NCBI GenBank assembly: GCA_026986455.1
Contig: JALSON010000102.1
Location: 1-9,455, forward strand
DNA length: 9,455 bases
Reading direction: 5' to 3'
Origin: Thermococcaceae archaeon
GTDB lineage: Archaea > Methanobacteriota_B > Thermococci > Thermococcales > Thermococcaceae
Position numbers and translations under genes: made by a program. Below are positions 5,289 through 9,455 of the stretch, one piece after another. The notes beneath the pieces are model-generated. The model had not been told where the DNA came from. It saw only the letters and a list, made by a program, of their open reading frames with translations, and did no database searches. Within the stretch, counting starts at the first letter, position 1. Each line of letters begins with the position of its first letter.

Positions 5289-6466
5289 GGTACGATGTGG
5301 TCGTCGTGGGAGCTGGAATTGCGGGCCCAATAATAGCGAGGAACCTCGCCAAGGCAGGATACGATGTCCTCATGATAGACAAAAAAGCTGAAATCGGATC
5401 TCCCAAACGCTGCGGGGAAGGAATAAGCATAGGGGTTTTTGATAAATATGACATTCCTTACGATAAACGCTTCATAAACCGTGAAATCTACGGGGCGAAG
5501 CTCTATTCTCCAAGCGGCTATGAGCTTGAGCTGAGGTATAAGAAAGTCAGCGGCGTTATAATCGAGAGAAAGGTCTTCGACAAGATGCTGGCATTCTACG
5601 CCGCCAGAGCGGGGGCCGATGTGTGGCCGAGAACGGAAGCAACAGGCCTGATAAGGAAGGAAGGCAGAATAGCAGGGATCAGGGCAAAGCATGAAGGAGA
5701 ACCCGTTGAAATCGAGGCGGAGATAATCGTTGCGGCCGACGGCGTCGAAAGCATGGTGGCGAGGTGGGCTGGAATAAACACCTACGCACCCCCCCACGAG
5801 TTCGACTCCTCCTACGAGTATGAAATGCTTATAGAGGGCTACGACCCGGATCTGATTCACCTCTGGTTCGGCAATGAGGTTGCCCCCAGAGGCTATGTCT
5901 GGGTGTTTCCGAAGGATGAGGACAGGGCCAACGTCGGCATAGGCATCAACTCCGACAACCCGAAGACAGCCAAGTACTACCTCGACAAATGGCTCAGGGA
6001 GAGGGGCATCCCTGCGAAGAAGCTCCTCGAAATAAACGTCGGTGCAGTGCCGGTGGGTGGCTTTGTGAAGGAGCTTGTGAGGGGCAACGTTCTCGTCGTT
6101 GGCGATGCCGCGAGGCAGGTAAACCCGATGCACGGCGGCGGAATGGCGGAGGCGATGGGAGCTGCGACAATAGCCAGCAGATGGATGATAAAGGCTCTTG
6201 AGGAGGAGAACCTATCACTCCTGCAGAACTACACGAGGGAATGGTGGGAGAAGGACGGAAGGAGGCTGGAAAAAGTTCTGAAGGCCAGACGGGTTACGGA
6301 GAAGCTCACCGACGAAGACCTCGACCTCTTCATCCAGATACTCAGCGGTGCAGATGCAGAAAAGATAGCGGGGGGAGATTATGGGGAGGTCATCAAGGCC
6401 CTCCTGAAGCATCCGAAGGTTCTCCTGAGCCCGCGGAGGATAAAGCTCCTCAAGGAGCTGCTTTGA
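5285..6466 (+). CDS. Geranylgeranyl reductase family flavoprotein (archaeal lipid saturation)
   Basis: The 393-residue protein has the FAD-binding opening [10 protein letters not shown] (G9, G11, G14), the conserved cysteine motif KRCGEGIS (C43), ADGVES (151-156), the substrate-side YVWVFPK (204-210), and the second flavin motif [15 protein letters not shown] (273-287). This set is characteristic of digeranylgeranylglycerophospholipid reductases, which hydrogenate the geranylgeranyl chains of archaeal ether lipids to phytanyl chains at the membrane. There is no signal peptide or membrane helix, as is normal for the family. Length is typical. The gene starts in an ATGA overlap with the ferredoxin, its likely electron donor, and is transcribed with surr. 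The family is broad, so another prenyl substrate (quinone or polyprenol) is possible. Its stop directly abuts the topA stop on the other strand. Confidence 0.9.
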   Translation: MRYDVVVVGAGIAGPIIARNLAKAGYDVLMIDKKAEIGSPKRCGEGISIGVFDKYDIPYDKRFINREIYGAKLYSPSGYELELRYKKVSGVIIERKVFDKMLAFYAARAGADVWPRTEATGLIRKEGRIAGIRAKHEGEPVEIEAEIIVAADGVESMVARWAGINTYAPPHEFDSSYEYEMLIEGYDPDLIHLWFGNEVAPRGYVWVFPKDEDRANVGIGINSDNPKTAKYYLDKWLRERGIPAKKLLEINVGAVPVGGFVKELVRGNVLVVGDAARQVNPMHGGGMAEAMGAATIASRWMIKALEEENLSLLQNYTREWWEKDGRRLEKVLKARRVTEKLTDEDLDLFIQILSGADAEKIAGGDYGEVIKALLKHPKVLLSPRRIKLLKELL

Positions 6467-8608
6467 TCACTTCCTCCCTTTCTTCCACTCTTTGCAGTCC
6501 ATATCCAGGCAGATCTCGTATTCCCTGCCCTTCTCCCGGATTTTAACCACTGGGGCACCGTCACAGCATGTCCTGTTTGTGGGGATTATCTGCCCTCTCT
6601 GGAGAAGGGGGTAGGTAACGTTGCACTTCGGCCAGTTTGAGCAGCCAATGAACCTCTTTCCTGTTCTGCGGTTGTATCTTACCACCAGATCTCCACCGCA
6701 CTTCGGGCATTTTCCAACCACAATGACCTTCCTATCCGCTTCCTGCTTAATCTCACGCTCCTCCTCTTCGCTCAGCTCTTTAACAGCTTTTTTCTTTTTC
6801 GTGTTTTTATCCCCGTTCCGGTCTTCAATCAACCTTTTCACCAGCTCCCTGCCGATTTCCTCCTCCCGCGCCCTGAACTCCTTCAGGATTTTCATCAGCT
6901 GCTCCTTCGACTCGTCTATGACCTTCTCCCTGCTCAGCTTCCTCTTCATTATTTCCTCCATCTTCTCCTCAAAACCCTTTGTCAGCTGTACGCTCACTAT
7001 GTCGGGGACGTTTTTCTCAAGGGCCTCAACCACATTCATCCCCAGGGGGGTCACCTTAATCTTCCTCTTGCCCTCAATGTAGCCCCTCGCATAGAGGGTC
7101 TCCAGTATCTGGGCGCGCGTGGCTTTTGTCCCTATGCCAAGGTCTTCCATCTTCTTGATCACAGCTGCAGGCGAATACCTCGCAGGGGGCTTCGTCTTCT
7201 TCTTCTCGCGCTTTATTTGGATGACATTTATGGGCTCGCCCTCCCTGAACTTTGGCAGTATCATCTCATCGAATTTGACGTATTTTCCGTAGACCTTGAG
7301 CCAGCCCTCCTTTAATGTGCGTGCCCCGCTCAGGATAAAATGATGGCCACCGGAGTTGATTATGATTTTCATTATCTCCCTAAGCGCGGGGTCGGCAAAT
7401 GCTGCCAAAAAGCGGCGCACGACGAGGTCATATATGTTCCGTTCGTCCTTTGTCAGGTCTCCGCTCTTTGGAATCTCGCCAGTGGGGTAGATTGCAGGAT
7501 GGGCAGGGTCGTCCTTTGAACCCTCAACCGGTTTCAGATAACCCTTTCCGAGGAGCTCATGGGCAAAGGGTTTGTACTCCGGCAGCTTTGCGAGGTTCTG
7601 GATTATGGTCTTGAAGTTTAGATTTTTCGGGAGCTTCTGGGATGAGGTCCTTGGATAGCTGAGTAAAGCGCGCTCGTAGAGCTTCTGTGCAATCTCAAGC
7701 GTCTTCTTCGGTGAGTAGCCGAAGGCGGAATAGGCCTCACGCTGGAGCGTTCCAAGATCAAATGGATATGGCGGATTCCTCCTCTGCTGTTTTACATCAA
7801 TCCTCTCAACAAATGCGGGGCCTTTCCTCGCTTCCTCCACAATTATTTTAGCTTCGTTTTCGTCGAAAATTCTTTCTTTTTCGTAAACTGCCGTGTATTG
7901 CTCCCCGCTCTTTTCGAGGAGCATTTTAATTACCCAGTATGGAGTCGGCTTGAAGTTTGCTATCTCTCTCTCCCTCTCCACCAGAAACCTGAGGGTGGGG
8001 CCCTGAACACGGCCGGTTGAAAGAACCATCCACTTTCCGCTTGCCCTTTTTATGGACTGCGTCAGAGCCCTTGAGAGGTTGACCCCCCAGTACCAGTCGA
8101 GCACATGTCTCGCTATCCCGGCATCGGCCATTCCAAAGTTGATGGTTGGCTCCAGGTTATACCATGCCCTCAGGAGGTCTTTTCTGGTTAAGGCGGAGAA
8201 TTTCATCCTCTTTGCTTTGGAAGGGTCGACGCCGCAGGCATATTTCAGGGCAGTGTATCCGATGACTTCCCCCTCTGTGTCATAATCGCAGGCCACTATG
8301 AATTCATCCGCCCTTTTGGCGAGCTCTCTCAATGTTTTAACATAATCCCTGGCATAGCTCTTTCCTTTCTCCGCAACATAGACGGGCACCCACTCAACCT
8401 CAAAAATGGGGTAACCGTAGACCTTGGTCTTTGGAGCGAGGGTGAAGAGGTGGCCAACCGCCGGGGCCACAATAACCCTTTTTCCATCGCGGTTGAACTC
8501 GTAATAGGAAACTCCATTCAGCGTCTTTCTCACGGGCTTTCCCTCAGCGAGGGCATAGGCGATTTTTCTGGCGACGTTGGGCTTCTCCGCAATTATGAGC
8601 GTTACCAT
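6467..8608 (-). CDS. topA: DNA topoisomerase I (type IA), archaeal TopA
   Basis: The 713-residue enzyme relaxes negatively supercoiled DNA by single-strand passage. The N-terminal Toprim domain has [14 protein letters not shown] with catalytic E8, and the metal-binding DYDTEGE (D108, D110, E112). The gate domains include [12 protein letters not shown] (199-210). The nucleophile is Y318 in [19 protein letters not shown] (367-377) and the [26 protein letters not shown] region (starting 474) complete the core. A charged linker (about 560-625) leads to a zinc ribbon CPKCGGD...GCSNWPKC (C634, C637, C656, C662) and a second, imperfect one (C681/C682, C700, C705). It lacks the helicase half of reverse gyrase. 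ATG 8608 is chosen because GAGGTG lies five bases upstream and [10 protein letters not shown] is the normal start; the in-frame extension to 8842 is upstream DNA. Confidence 0.95.
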   Translation of the reverse strand: MVTLIIAEKPNVARKIAYALAEGKPVRKTLNGVSYYEFNRDGKRVIVAPAVGHLFTLAPKTKVYGYPIFEVEWVPVYVAEKGKSYARDYVKTLRELAKRADEFIVACDYDTEGEVIGYTALKYACGVDPSKAKRMKFSALTRKDLLRAWYNLEPTINFGMADAGIARHVLDWYWGVNLSRALTQSIKRASGKWMVLSTGRVQGPTLRFLVEREREIANFKPTPYWVIKMLLEKSGEQYTAVYEKERIFDENEAKIIVEEARKGPAFVERIDVKQQRRNPPYPFDLGTLQREAYSAFGYSPKKTLEIAQKLYERALLSYPRTSSQKLPKNLNFKTIIQNLAKLPEYKPFAHELLGKGYLKPVEGSKDDPAHPAIYPTGEIPKSGDLTKDERNIYDLVVRRFLAAFADPALREIMKIIINSGGHHFILSGARTLKEGWLKVYGKYVKFDEMILPKFREGEPINVIQIKREKKKTKPPARYSPAAVIKKMEDLGIGTKATRAQILETLYARGYIEGKRKIKVTPLGMNVVEALEKNVPDIVSVQLTKGFEEKMEEIMKRKLSREKVIDESKEQLMKILKEFRAREEEIGRELVKRLIEDRNGDKNTKKKKAVKELSEEEEREIKQEADRKVIVVGKCPKCGGDLVVRYNRRTGKRFIGCSNWPKCNVTYPLLQRGQIIPTNRTCCDGAPVVKIREKGREYEICLDMDCKEWKKGRK

Positions 8609-8638
8609 GCCAACACCTCTAAAAAGTTCGGGCGGGGG

Positions 8639-8646
8639 ATATAAAA
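8639..8646 (-). promoter_or_regulatory. TATA box of topA
   Basis: On the minus strand TTTTATAT lies about 24 bases from its centre to the start of the GAGGTG ribosome binding site (8619 to 8614) and about 35 bases before the ATG at 8608. The expected transcript start is near 8617-8620, giving a leader of about ten bases. Confidence 0.6.
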
Positions 8647-8787
8647 GCCTTCCTGCTGGGGCTTTCAGGATAACCGTCGTGTTTCCGGCAGTTGCTATGT
8701 ATGCGGGAAATAAGGGGGCCTCTGGAAATGTCGGCCCCTCATCACAACCCGATACTCGTCGGGCATCCTCCAATAGATGCCAAAGGC

Positions 8788-8793
8788 TTATAA
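8788..8793 (+). promoter_or_regulatory. TATA box of the acidic hypothetical gene
   Basis: TTATAA is centred about 26 bases before the ATG at 8817, so transcription would start at or next to the start codon and the mRNA would be leaderless or nearly so. This fits the absence of a good ribosome binding site. The box is palindromic and could also be read leftward, towards topA. Confidence 0.5.
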
Positions 8794-8816
8794 TGATTAA
8801 GTTTAAGTGGAAACTG

Positions 8817-9326
8817 ATGCATATGACAGGCACGATCAGCAAGATAATCAGCTTCCGGGATGAAGAACTTTTTATAGACGAAATGGACAGCGTACTTCAG
8901 GCATTTACATATCTCGCCGGCAGGTATGGCAGCGGAAATGTTGTGGAGGGCATAGTCCTCTGGGATTCAATTGCGATCCGGGATGAGGAGGGGGTTAAAG
9001 TATTCCGCCTCGGAGAGTTCCCCTATGTGGAGGGAACCCTGAATCTTGACCTCGAAACCCTCCGCGTGATGGAGCGCTATTTCGACGAGATGGAGAGTAA
9101 GTGGGATGAACTGACGGTGGAGGAGATAAACTACTTCGTCGAGATGCTCAACGAGACACTGGGGAGGGAGATGGTGTTTTACGATGCATACGCCCTCGGC
9201 CTCAACCGGGGGCAGGCATACATAATCATAAATCTACGGGCTTTGCAGTATCTTGAGCATGTTGTGGATGCTGAGGACAGGGAGATTTTTGAGGATGCCG
9301 TCGCTGTGCTCATGGGGTATATTTAG
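8817..9326 (+). CDS. Acidic hypothetical protein (169 aa)
   Basis: I do not recognise this protein. It is strongly acidic, has no cysteine, no signal peptide and no membrane segment, and looks cytoplasmic with mixed alpha/beta content. Noticeable stretches are [20 protein letters not shown] (about 40-59), a helical region rich in D/E and aromatic residues (about 82-117), and a hydrophobic strand QAYIIINL (133-140) before the final helix. The start is uncertain. ATG 8817 fits a leaderless message from the TATA box at 8788-8793; ATG 8823 (MTGTISKI) is the next candidate. The open frame continues upstream but lacks initiation signals and enters the topA promoter. A further gene begins within about 12 bases of its stop, so the two are probably co-transcribed. 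Confidence 0.65.
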   Translation: MHMTGTISKIISFRDEELFIDEMDSVLQAFTYLAGRYGSGNVVEGIVLWDSIAIRDEEGVKVFRLGEFPYVEGTLNLDLETLRVMERYFDEMESKWDELTVEEINYFVEMLNETLGREMVFYDAYALGLNRGQAYIIINLRALQYLEHVVDAEDREIFEDAVAVLMGYI

Positions 9327-9337
9327 GGGTGGTTGAG

Positions 9338-9455
9338 GTGCTCTTCAAAAAGAAAGGCCTTTTCGATGAGGAGGATGCCATGAAGGTCGTGGAAATCGCC
9401 AGCAGGGAGAATGCCGGGGAGATTATAGTGATGTGTGAGCGGATAACTGACTCCG
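9338..9455 (+). CDS. Unknown protein, 3' end cut off by the window edge
   Basis: An open frame runs from a GTG to the right edge and shows 39 codons, reading LFKKKGLFDEEDAMKVVEIA after the first residue and then a hydrophobic strand EIIVMCE. GTG 9338 has GGGGTGG five bases upstream; GTG 9329, in the same frame, is an alternative start. It begins 11 bases after the stop of the acidic hypothetical gene and is probably in its operon. The visible part is too short to assign a family. Confidence 0.55.
   Translation, partial: MLFKKKGLFDEEDAMKVVEIASRENAGEIIVMCERITDS

Larger units (their letters stand above)
8609..8816. other. Divergent intergenic region between topA and the acidic hypothetical gene
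   Basis: These 208 bases contain no convincing gene. The ends hold the two promoters described separately. Between them are two short inverted repeats: GGGGCC at 8715-8720 with GGCCCC at 8733-8738 (12-base loop), and CCCGA at 8748-8752 with TCGGG at 8759-8763 (6-base loop). A minus-strand mini-ORF of 18 codons begins at ATG 8766 just after GGAGG and reads [11 protein letters not shown], but the spacing is too short for a normal start, so I do not call it. Confidence 0.5.

Noticed and set aside
5129..6133. Open frame of 334 codons on the minus strand opposite the ferredoxin and reductase genes
   Set aside because: It is a codon-bias shadow of two clearly identified genes, with no ribosome binding site or recognisable domain and a composition rich in Cys, His and Pro.
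8662..8747. Possible C/D box small RNA on the minus strand (GTGATGA followed by CTGA)
   Set aside because: The C and D boxes are about 80 bases apart with no internal D'/C' pair, too long and incomplete for a typical archaeal C/D RNA, and the GC hairpin conflicts with it.
8710..8766. 18-codon minus-strand mini-ORF beginning at 8766
   Set aside because: The Shine-Dalgarno touches the ATG with no spacing, and the peptide shows no attenuator-like feature.
8609..8842. In-frame upstream extension of topA by 78 codons
   Set aside because: TopA family members start at the [10 protein letters not shown] position, which has a good GAGGTG site and TATA box; the extension would cross that promoter.
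1..9455. Defence system, CRISPR array, insertion sequence or tRNA
   Set aside because: No regularly spaced repeats, transposase motifs, integrase or tRNA-like cloverleaf were seen by eye on either strand; nearly all the sequence is accounted for by chromosomal genes.

Overview
The window comes from a hyperthermophilic euryarchaeon of the order Thermococcales, related to Thermococcus, Palaeococcus and Pyrococcus. The strongest evidence is a Surr-type sulfur-response regulator encoded divergently from a two-domain protein disulfide oxidoreductase. Other support comes from a geranylgeranyl reductase, an archaeal TopA, a zinc-lid adenylate kinase, TATA-box promoters, and GGTGA/GGAGGTG-type ribosome binding sites. 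Genus is not decidable from this sequence. The surr protein differs enough from the P. furiosus protein as I remember it that a Palaeococcus-like lineage is possible, but this is a guess.

Layout. (1) 1-654, + strand: the 3' end of an unrecognised beta-rich, probably extracellular protein. (2) 651-2986, - strand: a compact operon read right to left as adk, a MoaD/ubiquitin-like protein, an MTH1187-type thiamine-binding protein, a SAM methyltransferase and a ParB/Srx-fold protein. Most junctions after the first overlap. (3) 3042-3488, + strand: a small protein with a coiled-coil tail, resembling the DUF2258/ThermoDBP-related group, divergent from adk. (4) 3489-3578: an AT-only terminator region between convergent genes. 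(5) 3579-4259, - strand: pdo. (6) 4280-4300: a perfect palindrome containing the Surr core GTTn3AAC, in the pdo promoter. (7) 4400-6466, + strand: an overlapping surr, ferredoxin and geranylgeranyl reductase operon. (8) 6467-8608, - strand: topA, whose stop directly abuts the reductase stop. (9) 8609-8816: a divergent intergenic region. (10) 8817 to the right edge, + strand: two unrecognised genes, the second cut by the edge.

How the genes work together. The centre (3579-6466) is a redox module. Surr carries the CxxC switch known to respond to elemental sulfur. Its recognition motif lies in front of pdo, which handles intracellular disulfides. Surr is co-encoded with a 2[4Fe-4S] ferredoxin and a flavin reductase that saturates archaeal lipids, for which the ferredoxin is the likely electron donor. 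The left operon is mostly housekeeping and cofactor-related. No RNA gene, CRISPR array, insertion sequence or other mobile element was seen. The most interesting points are the Surr operator and lipid-reductase linkage, the MoaD-like protein whose diglycine is capped by four extra residues, the possible single-stranded-DNA-binding protein, and the crossed promoters between adk and that gene.
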